DNA from: Amycolatopsis alkalitolerans
Lineage (GTDB): Bacteria > Actinomycetota > Actinomycetes > Mycobacteriales > Pseudonocardiaceae
Assembly: GCF_006152065.1 (NCBI RefSeq)
Contig: NZ_VDFW01000002.1
Location: 124,001-188,000, forward strand
DNA length: 64,000 nucleotides
Direction of reading: 5' to 3'
Position 1 is the first letter of the stretch. Each line of letters starts with the position of its first letter. Both the position numbers and the translations under genes were made by a program. This document shows positions 45,839 through 54,180 of this stretch, one piece after another. Below the pieces are notes generated by a model. That model was not told the DNA's origin. It saw nothing but the letters and a program-made list of their open reading frames with translations, and did no database searches.

Positions 45839-46706
45839 GCGCGGCCTCCTGCTGGGCTCGGGCGTCGGCGAGGGCGCGGTGCACCAGCACCCCGGTCAGC
45901 CGCTTGCGGTAGGCGGAGCCGGCGTGGATGTCGCCGGTGGGTTCGACCGATTCGCGGGCGGCGGTGCGGGCTTCGGCGAGGACGGCGGTGTCGAGGCTTG
46001 AACCCGTGACGAGCGCCTCGACGTCGGTAAGCCGCCGCGGCGTCGGCGCGACCCCGGCGGCGGCGATGCGGCATCCGGCCACCCGGTCGCCCTCGAACCG
46101 GACGGCGGCGGCGATCGCCGCGAGGGCGAAATCGCCGCGGCGGGTGGCGAACTCGTGGAACACCGTGACGGTGCCCGGCGCCGGGCGGCGGATCCTCACG
46201 TCGAGGAGCAGTTCGTCCGGTTCCAGCGCGGTGGTGAGGTGGAACTGGAAGAAGTCCGCGACCTCGACCGTGCGTATCCCGCGTGCCGAGGCGATGGTGA
46301 ACGTGGTGTCCAAAACGGACATCACGGTGGGCAGTTCGGCCGCCGGATCCGCATGGGCCAGGCTCCCGCACAGCGTGCCGCGGTTGCGGACCTGCGGGTG
46401 GGCGACCTGCCGCAGCGCCTGCCCGAGCAGCGGCAGTGCTTCGGCCAGCGCCGCCGAGCGTTCGGCCTGCCGCTGCCGGACGAGCGCGGGCAGCCGGATC
46501 GTGTCCCCTTCGCCGATGGTGCCGAACTCCTCGCCGATCCGGTTGATGTCGACGAGGTGCCCGATCTGGGCGAGCCGGAAGTTCAGCAGTGGCATGAGGC
46601 TTTGCCCGCCGGCGAGGATCTTCGACTCGTCCCCGTGCTCGGCCAGCAGCGCGAGCGCCTCGTCGAGGCTCCGCGGGGCGTGGTAGGTGAACCGGCCGGG
46701 TTTCAT
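45831..46706 (-). CDS. Molybdenum hydroxylase medium subunit, FAD-binding
   Basis: The 291-residue protein starts KPGRFTYHAPRSLDEALALLAEHG and has the FAD-binding loops AGGQSLMPLLNFRLA and RNRGTLCGSLAHADPAAELP, both diagnostic of the CoxM/NdhF-type subunit. It overlaps the small-subunit gene by 8 bases and the upstream alpha/beta hydrolase gene by 4, so all five genes 43074-48429 are translationally coupled. Confidence 0.93.
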   Translation of the reverse strand: MKPGRFTYHAPRSLDEALALLAEHGDESKILAGGQSLMPLLNFRLAQIGHLVDINRIGEEFGTIGEGDTIRLPALVRQRQAERSAALAEALPLLGQALRQVAHPQVRNRGTLCGSLAHADPAAELPTVMSVLDTTFTIASARGIRTVEVADFFQFHLTTALEPDELLLDVRIRRPAPGTVTVFHEFATRRGDFALAAIAAAVRFEGDRVAGCRIAAAGVAPTPRRLTDVEALVTGSSLDTAVLAEARTAARESVEPTGDIHAGSAYRKRLTGVLVHRALADARAQQEAAHA

Positions 46707-47476
46707 ACGTTCTCCAGGAAACGACGGATCATGGTGACCAGTCCGGGCCGTTCGACGAGCGACAGGTGCCTCAGGCCGGGCAGGATCTCCAGCGTGGCCC
46801 CGGGAATCGCGTTCGCCAGGTCCCCAGCCATCGACGGCGGGGTGGCGTAGTCGTGCTCACCGGCGAGGACGAGGGTGTTCGCGCTGATCGAAGGCAGCAG
46901 CGGCCGGGCGTCGAGAGCGCCCATCGCGACCGACGCGGCGGCGTGCACACGGGAGTCGGTGTGGAGGAAGATCTCGCAAACGCGATCCACCTCGTCCGGA
47001 CCGGATTCGCGGAACCCGGGGGAGAACCACCGGTCGAGCTGGAAGGGCAACTGGTCGGGGCGTGCGGTTTCGGCGGCCTTCCCGGCCCGCTCGGCCCAGG
47101 CCGTGGCCGCGTTTTCGCCGTACCAGGCGGTGGTGTCGGCGAGCACGAGCGAACGCACGCGGTCCGGGTACTTTCCCGCGAAGGTCATCGCGACGCTCCC
47201 GCCCATGGACATGCCCAGCAGCGAGATCTCGTCCAGGCCCAGCACGTCGAGGGTGCCGGCGAGATCGGCCGCCATGTCCTCGATGGAGAACGGCTCGCCG
47301 TCCCACTCGCTTTCGCCGTGGCCGCGCAGGTCCACGGTGAGCACGTCGAACCGGTCGAGCCGCGCGGCCAGCGGCCGCCACAGTTCCCCGGCGAGCGCGA
47401 GCGGGTGCAGCAGCACGAACGGCGCGCCGGAGCCGCCGCGCAGCAGGGAAAGGGTTCCGGCGTGGGTGCGGTTCAC
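46703..47476 (-). CDS. Alpha/beta hydrolase (3-oxoadipate enol-lactonase-like)
   Basis: The 257-residue protein has HPLALAGELWRPL (oxyanion), the nucleophile elbow GMSMGGS near residue 90, a catalytic acid around GEHDYATPP and H in GLRHLSLVERP. It resembles the enol-lactonase/BphD-like hydrolases used after ring opening. The GTG at 47476 overlaps the upstream amidohydrolase stop (GTGA). A longer frame reaching into that gene was rejected. Its place in the operon suggests hydrolysis of a ring-opened or lactone intermediate. Confidence 0.85.
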   Translation of the reverse strand: MNRTHAGTLSLLRGGSGAPFVLLHPLALAGELWRPLAARLDRFDVLTVDLRGHGESEWDGEPFSIEDMAADLAGTLDVLGLDEISLLGMSMGGSVAMTFAGKYPDRVRSLVLADTTAWYGENAATAWAERAGKAAETARPDQLPFQLDRWFSPGFRESGPDEVDRVCEIFLHTDSRVHAAASVAMGALDARPLLPSISANTLVLAGEHDYATPPSMAGDLANAIPGATLEILPGLRHLSLVERPGLVTMIRRFLENV

Positions 47477-48429
47477 GAGTTCCTCCAGAACATCGCCGCT
47501 GCGTTGTCGTGCAGGATCGGGGCCGGGTCGAGCCCGGTGGTCTCGACCGTGAGGACGGGCTCCGGGTCGCCGAGGGCGAACGGGTAGTCGCTGCCGAGCA
47601 GCACGCGCTCGGAACCGGCGAGCCCGGCGAGGAAGGAGATGGCGGGCGCCGACATCGCCACGGTGTCGTAGTAGAAGTCCGGCAGGTAGGCGGACGGGCG
47701 GCCGCGTTCGAGTTCGACCGCGAAGCTTTCCCTGGTGCGGTACCCGCCGTCGAGCCGCGAGGCCTGGTACGGCAGGAATCCGCCGCCGTGCACGAGCAGC
47801 AGCCGCAGGCGAGGGTGGCGATCGAGGAGGCCGTGCAGGATCAGTTCGGTGACGGCGAGGGTGTTGTCGACGAGGCGGCCGTGCACGTTGCCCATCGAGC
47901 CCAGCGTCGGCAGCGCGTTCGACGGCCCGCAGGTCGGCGGGTGCAGCACGACCGGGATCCGCTCGCGTTCCGCGACAGTCCACAGTGGATCGAACGACGG
48001 ATCGTGCAGCGGGGTGCCGCCGGGGTTGGTGTTCAGGATCAGCCCGGCGAGTTCGGGCTGCGCCCAGGCCTTCTCCAGATCGGCCGCGGCCTGCTCGCCG
48101 TCCGCGGTGTCCACGCTGGCCAGCGCGACCGTGTCCAGTTCCGCCGCGGCCGAGCACATGGCGTCATTGAGCCTGCGCACCCAGTCGCGGGTCCCGTCCG
48201 TCTGGATGTCCATCCACGGGGACAGCACCTGCCGCGCGATCCCGTGCTCGGCGAGCCACGCGCGGCGCGGCCCCGGTTCGGTCATGCGCGGCCGGATCGG
48301 GCGGGTGTCGCCGGTGCCGGGCATCGTGACCACCCAGCCCTGCTCGGTCCGGCGCGCCCCGGGCAGTTCGCGCAGCAACGGCAGGGGCACGATATGGGCG
48401 TGCGCGTCGATCACTTCACCGTGGATCAC
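47473..48429 (-). CDS. ACMSD-like metal-dependent amidohydrolase / decarboxylase
   Basis: The 318-residue protein of the amidohydrolase_2 family has the metal motif H10-x-H12 (DAHAHIVP), a later metal histidine in VVLHPPT, HGGGFLPY, and the acid in GSDYPF. This is the pattern of 2-amino-3-carboxymuconate semialdehyde decarboxylase and related non-oxidative decarboxylases or hydrolases. It is the first gene of the minus-strand operon divergent from the LysR gene. Together with the molybdenum hydroxylase and the UbiD enzyme it suggests breakdown of a carboxylated ring. Confidence 0.88.
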   Translation of the reverse strand: MIHGEVIDAHAHIVPLPLLRELPGARRTEQGWVVTMPGTGDTRPIRPRMTEPGPRRAWLAEHGIARQVLSPWMDIQTDGTRDWVRRLNDAMCSAAAELDTVALASVDTADGEQAAADLEKAWAQPELAGLILNTNPGGTPLHDPSFDPLWTVAERERIPVVLHPPTCGPSNALPTLGSMGNVHGRLVDNTLAVTELILHGLLDRHPRLRLLLVHGGGFLPYQASRLDGGYRTRESFAVELERGRPSAYLPDFYYDTVAMSAPAISFLAGLAGSERVLLGSDYPFALGDPEPVLTVETTGLDPAPILHDNAAAMFWRNS

Positions 48430-48479
48430 GCCTCGACGCTAGGCAGCGGCTGGCGAGGCGACCAGCGCGCTTTACTGGC

Positions 48480-48508
48480 GGGCGCGGTTAGCAGGGCTAA
48501 CAGCGCCC
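48480..48508. promoter_or_regulatory. LysR-type operator in the divergent promoter, 29-base palindrome
   Basis: GGGCGC and GCGCCC flank GTTAG-CAGGG-CTAAC, giving a 29-base dyad that contains the LysR T-N11-A box (48488-48500). It lies between the amidohydrolase start (48429) and the LysR start (48530). The same GTTAG-N5-CTAAC core recurs at 49767-49781. Confidence 0.75.
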
Positions 48509-48529
48509 GCCTTGCTCTATTCTCGGCGG

Positions 48530-49426
48530 ATGCTCGAGATACGGCGGCTGCAGATCTTCGCCGCGGTGGCGGAGCGGGGCTCGTTCACCGCCGCGGCCGA
48601 GGCGCTGTACATGACGCATTCGGCGGTGTCGCAGCAGATGGCCTTGCTGGAACGGCAGCTCGGGGTGCCGCTGGTGATCCGCGGCCCACGCGGGGTCGAG
48701 CTGACCGAGTCCGGAAAGCTGCTCGCCGAGCGCAGCACGGGGCTGCTGGGCACGATCGCGAGCATCGAGCAGGAGCTCATCGACCTCAAGGCCCGGCACG
48801 CGAGCGTCCGCCTCGGCGCGTTCCCCACGGCCGCCGCGGATCTGATCCCGCGCGTGCTGCGCGAGTACCAGAGCCGTTACCCCGAGACGAAGGTGACGCT
48901 GCACTCGGCGCATGCCGCCGACATACCGTCCGTGCTGCGCGAAGGCGCGATCCATCTCGGGCTGGTGTGGGACTACGACTTCCTGCCGCGCACGGTGCCG
49001 CCGGACATCGAATGGCTCCGGCTGGCCGACGACCCGCTGTTCGTGCTCCTGCCGGCGGACCATCCGCTCGCCCGGGAGTCCGAAGTGGACCTGCTGGAGT
49101 TCGCGGGGGAGAACTGGGTGATCCGCGGGCACAACCCGCCCTACGACGAGGCCTTCACGACGATGTGCCGGCTGGCCGGGTTCGAACCGCAGATCGGGTT
49201 CGTCACCGAGGACTACCTGTCGGCCCAGGGACTCGTCGCGGCCGGGATCGGGGTGAGCGCCGCGCCGCGGCTGGCGCTGGTCGCGCAGCGAGCGGACGTG
49301 GTCGCGGTGCCGATCGCGGGCAACGCGCCGTGCCGCCGGATCGCGGCCGTCCGGCTCCGCGCCGCCACCCGGCACGAAGGGGCCGAGCAGATGCTCGAAG
49401 TGCTGCGGAAGGTCGCGACGGGGTGA
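48530..49426 (+). CDS. LysR-family transcriptional regulator of the catabolic cluster
   Basis: The 298-residue protein has an N-terminal winged HTH (MLEIRRLQIFAAVAERGSFTAAAEALYMTHSAVSQQMALLE) and a periplasmic-binding-like effector domain (LRLGAFPTAAADLIPRVL and onward). ATG 48530 gives the canonical N-terminus. An in-frame start at 48512 adds six residues. Divergence from the amidohydrolase/hydroxylase operon, and the shared T-N11-A boxes here and before the ABC transporter, identify it as the likely activator of both halves. Confidence 0.9.
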   Translation: MLEIRRLQIFAAVAERGSFTAAAEALYMTHSAVSQQMALLERQLGVPLVIRGPRGVELTESGKLLAERSTGLLGTIASIEQELIDLKARHASVRLGAFPTAAADLIPRVLREYQSRYPETKVTLHSAHAADIPSVLREGAIHLGLVWDYDFLPRTVPPDIEWLRLADDPLFVLLPADHPLARESEVDLLEFAGENWVIRGHNPPYDEAFTTMCRLAGFEPQIGFVTEDYLSAQGLVAAGIGVSAAPRLALVAQRADVVAVPIAGNAPCRRIAAVRLRAATRHEGAEQMLEVLRKVATG

Positions 49427-49463
49427 CCGGAACCGTGCCGCGCGGCTGACCGTTGGGACAGGC

Positions 49464-49751
49464 ATGGCGACGGTGTTCGAGTGGAGCCTCCCTGGCGGGG
49501 TCCTCCTACTGGTGGCTACCGCGGTCTACGAGACGCTGCGCCACCGGCACCGCAGGAAGCGGAAGACCCCGCTGGCCACGACGTACGTCAACGAGTTCAC
49601 CGCGATGTTCTACGGCACCAAGCGGATGGAACTCGACCACCGCGAGTCGATGTCGATGATGCGCGACGAGGACGCCCAGGGCGCGCCGCCGGACCACGGC
49701 GTCGATCTGAACCGCGGCGTCGCCCGGCTGAACCGGCCGGACGGGCCGTAG
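49464..49751 (+). CDS. Small membrane-anchored protein, DUF6191-like
   Basis: The 95-residue product has one N-terminal helix (SLPGGVLLLVATAVYETL), a strongly basic stretch (RHRHRRKRK) and a conserved soluble tail with YVNEFTAMFYGTKRMELDHR. I recall this tail from small actinobacterial proteins of DUF6191, of unknown function. It is probably unrelated to the catabolic genes around it: it sits between the LysR gene and the LysR box of the transporter operon. Confidence 0.7.
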   Translation: MATVFEWSLPGGVLLLVATAVYETLRHRHRRKRKTPLATTYVNEFTAMFYGTKRMELDHRESMSMMRDEDAQGAPPDHGVDLNRGVARLNRPDGP

Positions 49752-49766
49752 CGCGCGGCCGGCGCT

Positions 49767-49781
49767 GTTAGCCCTCCTAAC
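49767..49781. promoter_or_regulatory. LysR-type box before the ABC transporter operon
   Basis: GTTAG-CCCTC-CTAAC repeats the core of the 48487-48501 box, including the T-N11-A spacing (49768-49780), and is flanked by GGCGC and GGCGCC. It lies 80 bases before the ATPase gene, a normal distance for LysR activation. Confidence 0.7.
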
Positions 49782-49861
49782 CGGCGCCGACAGTAATGCC
49801 CGCTTCCCGGCCCGCCGGGCAGTGCCTAGCGTCGAGGCGCGAGTCACGACGGGAGGCACCG

Positions 49862-50743
49862 ATGCCTGCACCTGACATCTGCCTGGAGGCGCGCCGGCTG
49901 CGGCTGGGTCACCAGGCCCGCCGCGGAGGATTCACCCTGGCGTGCGAAAACCTCGACCTCACCGTGGCCGAACACGAGTTCGTCGTCATCGTCGGACCCA
50001 GTGGCTGCGGCAAGACCACGTTCCTCGAAGCCGTCGCCGGGCTGGTGCCCGTCGCGGGCGGGGCGCTGGAGCTGCACGGGCGCCCCATCGACGGTCCGGG
50101 ACCCGAGCGGTCCCTGGTCTTCCAGCACGCGTCGCTGTTCCCCTGGCGCACGGTGCTGGCGAACGTCCAATTCGGTCCGCAGGTCCAGGGCCGGCTCGAC
50201 GACGCCGCCCGGGCACGCGCGGAGCGGTTGCTCGAGACGGCCGGGCTCGCCCACGCCGCCGGCAAGTACCCGCACGAGCTGTCCGGCGGCATGCGCCAGC
50301 GCGTCAACCTGGCCCGCGCGCTCGCCACCGACCCGGCCCTGCTCCTGCTCGACGAGCCGTTCGGCGCGCTGGACGCCCAGACCCGCGAGAACCTGCAGGA
50401 CGAGCTGCTGCGGATCTGGCAGGCCGACGGCGTGGGCAACGGCAAGACCGCGCTGTTCGTGACACACGACGTCAACGAAGCGGTCCTGCTCGCGGATCGC
50501 GTGCTCGTGTTCTCCCCGTCCCCGGCCCATATCGCACTCGAGGTGAGCATCGACGCCCCGCGCCCGCGTGACGCCGCCTGGCGCCGCAGCGCCGAGTTCC
50601 TGGCCTACGGCGACAAGATCCTCGACGCCCTCCACCCCACCCGAAACCAAGCGAGGAACGATGACGACGACGTCAGCCCCGCCCCTCACGACGGCTCCGC
50701 GAACTCGCTCGGCGCTGCCGGGTTGGGCGCGCCGGCGCAGTAG
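49862..50743 (+). CDS. ABC transporter ATPase, nitrate/sulfonate/aromatic-acid type
   Basis: The 293-residue protein has Walker A GPSGCGKTT, Q-loop FQHASLFPW, the signature LSGGMRQR, Walker B LLLLDEPFGALD and the switch His in FVTHDVNEA, all typical of the SsuB/TauB/NrtD family. ATG 49862 follows GGGAGG. The last 27 codons overlap the start of the permease gene by 83 bases. This unconserved Asp/Asn/Ala-rich tail is an unusually long overlap. Confidence 0.9.
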   Translation: MPAPDICLEARRLRLGHQARRGGFTLACENLDLTVAEHEFVVIVGPSGCGKTTFLEAVAGLVPVAGGALELHGRPIDGPGPERSLVFQHASLFPWRTVLANVQFGPQVQGRLDDAARARAERLLETAGLAHAAGKYPHELSGGMRQRVNLARALATDPALLLLDEPFGALDAQTRENLQDELLRIWQADGVGNGKTALFVTHDVNEAVLLADRVLVFSPSPAHIALEVSIDAPRPRDAAWRRSAEFLAYGDKILDALHPTRNQARNDDDDVSPAPHDGSANSLGAAGLGAPAQ

Positions 50744-51485
50744 CCTCCTGCTCGGCATCGCCGGCGTGGTGATCGTGCTCGTCTGCTGGCAGATCGCCGC
50801 GAACATCGGCCTCGTCGATGCCAGCTTCTCCAGCGACCCGCTGCGCATCGCCACCGCCGAGGCGAAACTGTTCGGCAGCGGCGAGATCTTCCCGGCGCTC
50901 GGCGCCACGGCCTACGAACTGCTGTGGGGCCTGGTGATCACGTTCGCCGCCGGTATCCCGATCGGTCTCGTGCTCGGCCGCAGCCGGATCCTGCACGACA
51001 TGACCGAGCCGATCATCAACGTGCTCTACTCGGTGCCGTACGTGATGTTCCTGCCGGTCATCATCTTCTGGTTCGGGATCAACAACACCTCGCGCGTGCT
51101 GATCATCATCTGGGCCGGCATCCTGCCGCTGGTCATCAACATCACCGCGGGCGTGCGGAACCTCGACCGTGACTACCTGCGTGTGGCGACGGTGTTCTGC
51201 ACGCCGAGGCTCAAGTTCTTCTACACCGTCGCGCTCCCCGCGACCCTGCCCTACATCCTCGCCGGCATCCGCCTCGCCGTCGGGCGCGCGCTCGTCGGCG
51301 CCATCGTCGCCGAACTCTTCCTCGCCAGCCAGGGGCTCGGCTATTTCGTGCAGACCAAGACCTCGAACTTCGACATGGACTCGGCGATGGCCGGGATCGT
51401 CCTTCTCGCCGCGTTCGCGCTGCTGCTCAACTGGGTCGTGCGGCTGATCGAGCGGCGCTTCACCCACTGGGCAGGTGCGCGATGA
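50661..51485 (+). CDS. ABC transporter permease, nitrate/sulfonate/aromatic-acid type
   Basis: The 274-residue protein has six membrane segments and the BPD_transp_1 EAA-like loop (GVRNLDRDYLRVATVFCTPRL, then the PYILAGIRLAVGRALVGAI helix). It starts at ATG 50661, preceded by GAGGAA, inside the ATPase gene. It ends in a 4-base overlap with the binding-protein gene. It forms the membrane channel of the importer. Confidence 0.9.
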   Translation: MTTTSAPPLTTAPRTRSALPGWARRRSSLLLGIAGVVIVLVCWQIAANIGLVDASFSSDPLRIATAEAKLFGSGEIFPALGATAYELLWGLVITFAAGIPIGLVLGRSRILHDMTEPIINVLYSVPYVMFLPVIIFWFGINNTSRVLIIIWAGILPLVINITAGVRNLDRDYLRVATVFCTPRLKFFYTVALPATLPYILAGIRLAVGRALVGAIVAELFLASQGLGYFVQTKTSNFDMDSAMAGIVLLAAFALLLNWVVRLIERRFTHWAGAR

Positions 51486-52459
51486 ACTGGAAGAAAGCAG
51501 CGGCCATGGTGCTGGCGGCGGGAGTTTCCCTGTCGCTCGCGGCTTGTTCGGGCGCCGGCGGCAAGGTGTCCGCCGACTCGAACGGGCTGCTCCCGGTCAA
51601 GATCGGCTACACCGCGCCCGGCGCGGGGTACTCGGACCTGTATGTCGCGGCCGACGACGGCATCTTCGCCAAGCACGGGCTCAAAGTCGAGCTGGTGCAG
51701 CTTCACGACAGCTCGCAGCTCGTCGCGGGCCTGTCCAGCAACAGCGTGCAGATCGGGGTCGGGGTCGCGGGGGACAGCGCGTCCGCGATCCTGAAGGGCG
51801 CGGACCTGAAGTACGTCGCGATGTCCGAGCCGCACTACAACCTGGAAATGTGGGCGAGCCCGGAGAACAAGTCGGTCAAGGATCTCAAGGGCAAGAAGGT
51901 CGCGATCACCTCGCCCGGTTCGGAGAGCGACTACGGGCTCACCGACCTGCTGCGGGCCAACGGGCTCCAGCGAAGCGACGTCACCGCGGTGTTCGTCAAG
52001 AGCGTGCCCGCTGAGGTCTCGGCGCTGGAAAGCGGTGCGGTGTCGGCGATCCTCACCCAGCCGCCGAACGGGACGCAGAGCCGGGAGAAGGGCGCCGTCC
52101 GGCTCGCCGAACTGTCCAATCTCGACTTCCCGCTGGGCGCCTACACGGTGCAGTCGCGTTACCTGCAGAACAACCGCGAGGTGCTCAAACGCTTCTACGC
52201 CGCGGAGGCGGATTCCCTGCAGTATCTCCGCTCGCACGAGCGGGAAACCGAGACCGCGATCAAGAAGCACACCGGGGTGGACTCCGACAGCCTGGCCAAG
52301 TACGCCTACGACTTCTTCGTCCGGGTGTGGGCGCAGACCCCGGTCGTGGACGCGAACCTGATCAAGCAGGCGTTCACCGAAGCCGCGCAGAAGGCGGGCA
52401 GCACACCACCCGCGGACGTCTCGAAGTACATCGACAACACCCTGGCGGCGACTCCGTGA
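51482..52459 (+). CDS. ABC transporter substrate-binding lipoprotein (NMT1/SsuA-like)
   Basis: The 325-residue protein has a lipoprotein signal peptide with lipobox LAAC (residues 19-22, SLSLAACSG). It then has an NMT1/SsuA-like two-lobed domain with IGYTAPGAGYSDLYVAADDGIFAKHG, the typical N-lobe of binders for sulfonates, pyrimidine precursors or aromatic acids. Overlaps at both ends couple it to the permease and the UbiD gene, which suggests that the imported ligand is the decarboxylase substrate or its precursor. Confidence 0.9.
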   Translation: MNWKKAAAMVLAAGVSLSLAACSGAGGKVSADSNGLLPVKIGYTAPGAGYSDLYVAADDGIFAKHGLKVELVQLHDSSQLVAGLSSNSVQIGVGVAGDSASAILKGADLKYVAMSEPHYNLEMWASPENKSVKDLKGKKVAITSPGSESDYGLTDLLRANGLQRSDVTAVFVKSVPAEVSALESGAVSAILTQPPNGTQSREKGAVRLAELSNLDFPLGAYTVQSRYLQNNREVLKRFYAAEADSLQYLRSHERETETAIKKHTGVDSDSLAKYAYDFFVRVWAQTPVVDANLIKQAFTEAAQKAGSTPPADVSKYIDNTLAATP

Positions 52460-53886
52460 CGGATCTGCGGCAGTGGCTGCGGCAGGCGTCGGAAGCCGGT
52501 GAGCTGCAGCGGATCGACGGCGCCTCGTGGCATCTCGAGATCGGCGCGCTGTCCCAGGTCAACTACCGGCGCCCGGCCCCGAAGGCGCTGCTGTTCGACG
52601 CGATCAAGGACTACGGGCAGGGGCCGCGAGTGCTGTCGGGCAGCGTCAGCAACCCGCGGCTGCTCGGCTCGGTGCTCGGGCTCGGCTGGGACTGCACCGA
52701 CGATTCGCTGATGGAAGCGCTGGCGGTGAAGCCGGGCGAATGGGCCACGCGAGCCGGCGAGTTCGCCGCGCGGGAGGTGCCCGACGGGCCGCTACTGTCC
52801 ACTGTGGTCAGCAAGCCGGAGGTGAACCTGCTCGCGTTTCCCGTGCCGCGCTGGCACGAAGGCGACGGCGGGCGTTACATCGGCACCGGTTGCGCGGTCG
52901 TCACGCGAGACTACGACACCGGGCGGATCAACCTTGGCGCGTACCGCATGCAGGTCCAGGACGAGGGCGCGTCGGCGAGCGTGAACATCGAAGCGGGCAA
53001 GCACGGTGCCCAGCATCTGCGCCGGTGGTTCGAGGCCGAGGGCCGCGCGCCGATCGCGGCCTCGCTCGGGCACCATCCGGCCTTCCTGGTCGCGGCCGGG
53101 GTCGAGGTGCCCGCGGATGTGCCCGAGTACGACTACATCGGCGCCATGTTCGGCGAACCGGTCCGGACCGTCGCGGGGCGGGTAACCGGCCTGCCGCTGC
53201 CCCATGACGCCGAACTCGCCATCGAAGGCTGGGTACGGCCGGAGGACACGCGGCCTGAAGGCCCGTTCGGGGAGTGGACCGGCTACTACTCGGGTTCACG
53301 GGAGCCGATCCTGACGATCGACATCGAACGCGTGTACCACCGCGAGAATCCGATTCTGCTCGGCGCGCCGCCCGGAAAGCCGCCGCACGACTACTCGTAT
53401 ATGCGCACGGTGATGAAGTCCGCGATCATCACCGACGGGCTGCGCAAGGCGGGCCTGCCCGGGCTGCGCGGGGTGTGGGCGCACGAGGCCGGCGGTGGGC
53501 GTTCCCTGCTGATCGTCTCGATCGACCAGCGCTATCCGGGGCACGCCCGCCAGGCGGCGTACCTGGCCGCGCAGTTCCCGAACTCCGCGTACATGAACAG
53601 GTTCACGGTGGTGGTCGACTCCGACGTCAACCCCCGCGACCTCGACGAGGTCGTCTGGGCGATGTGCGGGCGGTGCGATCCGGGGCAGGACATCGAGATC
53701 ATGAAACGGACCTGGGGCAGCCGCGTCGACCCGCTGACCCAGCCGGGCGCGCTCGCGTTCAACAGCCGCGCGGTCATCGACGCCTGCCGCCCGTTCGAAC
53801 TGCTCGGCGACTTCCCGGAGGTGGCCGAGTCCAGCGACGACCTCGTCGCCGCGGTGACCCGGCGCTGGCCCGAGATCCTCGGGTAA
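52456..53886 (+). CDS. UbiD-family prenylated-FMN-dependent decarboxylase
   Basis: The 476-residue protein has the full UbiD catalytic triad: R164 in LGAYRMQVQDE, and E268 and E273 in PEGPFGEW. The 104-residue spacing from Arg to first Glu equals that of fungal Fdc1 (R173, E277, E282). Other UbiD hallmarks are LTIDIERVYHRENPILLGAPPG split around the active site and PHDYSYMR. The enzyme decarboxylates or carboxylates unsaturated or aromatic acids and needs prFMN made by a UbiX, which is not in the window. GTG 52456 overlaps the transporter stop. Confidence 0.92.
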   Translation: MTDLRQWLRQASEAGELQRIDGASWHLEIGALSQVNYRRPAPKALLFDAIKDYGQGPRVLSGSVSNPRLLGSVLGLGWDCTDDSLMEALAVKPGEWATRAGEFAAREVPDGPLLSTVVSKPEVNLLAFPVPRWHEGDGGRYIGTGCAVVTRDYDTGRINLGAYRMQVQDEGASASVNIEAGKHGAQHLRRWFEAEGRAPIAASLGHHPAFLVAAGVEVPADVPEYDYIGAMFGEPVRTVAGRVTGLPLPHDAELAIEGWVRPEDTRPEGPFGEWTGYYSGSREPILTIDIERVYHRENPILLGAPPGKPPHDYSYMRTVMKSAIITDGLRKAGLPGLRGVWAHEAGGGRSLLIVSIDQRYPGHARQAAYLAAQFPNSAYMNRFTVVVDSDVNPRDLDEVVWAMCGRCDPGQDIEIMKRTWGSRVDPLTQPGALAFNSRAVIDACRPFELLGDFPEVAESSDDLVAAVTRRWPEILG

Positions 53887-53908
53887 CCGGCCGGACTGGA
53901 CTTAGCTT

Positions 53909-53925
53909 AGTCTAGTTGATAGACT
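53909..53925. promoter_or_regulatory. Palindromic operator of the vapBC-type pair
   Basis: AGTCTA-GTTGA-TAGACT is a perfect 6-base inverted repeat with a 5-base spacer, 6 bases before the antitoxin GTG. Type II antitoxins usually bind such a site to repress their own operon. Confidence 0.65.
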
Positions 53926-53931
53926 TGCGCG

Positions 53932-54180
53932 GTGACCGTCAACGTCAACATTCACGAGGCGAAGACCCACTTGTCGCGTCTGCTGGAGCAGGTAGCGGCA
54001 GGCGAGCACGTCGTGATTTCGAAGGCGGGCAAACCCGTCGCCGACCTTGTCCCGCACCAGGCGGCCCCGGTGCGGTTCGGCGGTCTCAAAGGTGAACTCG
54101 CCTACGACGACGATGCGTTCGCCGGCGTGGACCCGGACATTCAGGAGATGTTCTACGGGCGGGATGATGCTGCTTCTTGA
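53932..54180 (+). CDS. Type II antitoxin, Phd/YefM family
   Basis: The 82-residue protein has the Phd/YefM N-terminal DNA-binding fold (VNIHEAKTHLSRLLEQVAAGEHVVISKAGKPVADLVP) and a short acidic toxin-binding tail. The GTG start follows a palindrome. Its end overlaps the PIN toxin gene by 17 bases, the standard arrangement for a translationally coupled toxin-antitoxin pair. Confidence 0.9.
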   Translation: MTVNVNIHEAKTHLSRLLEQVAAGEHVVISKAGKPVADLVPHQAAPVRFGGLKGELAYDDDAFAGVDPDIQEMFYGRDDAAS

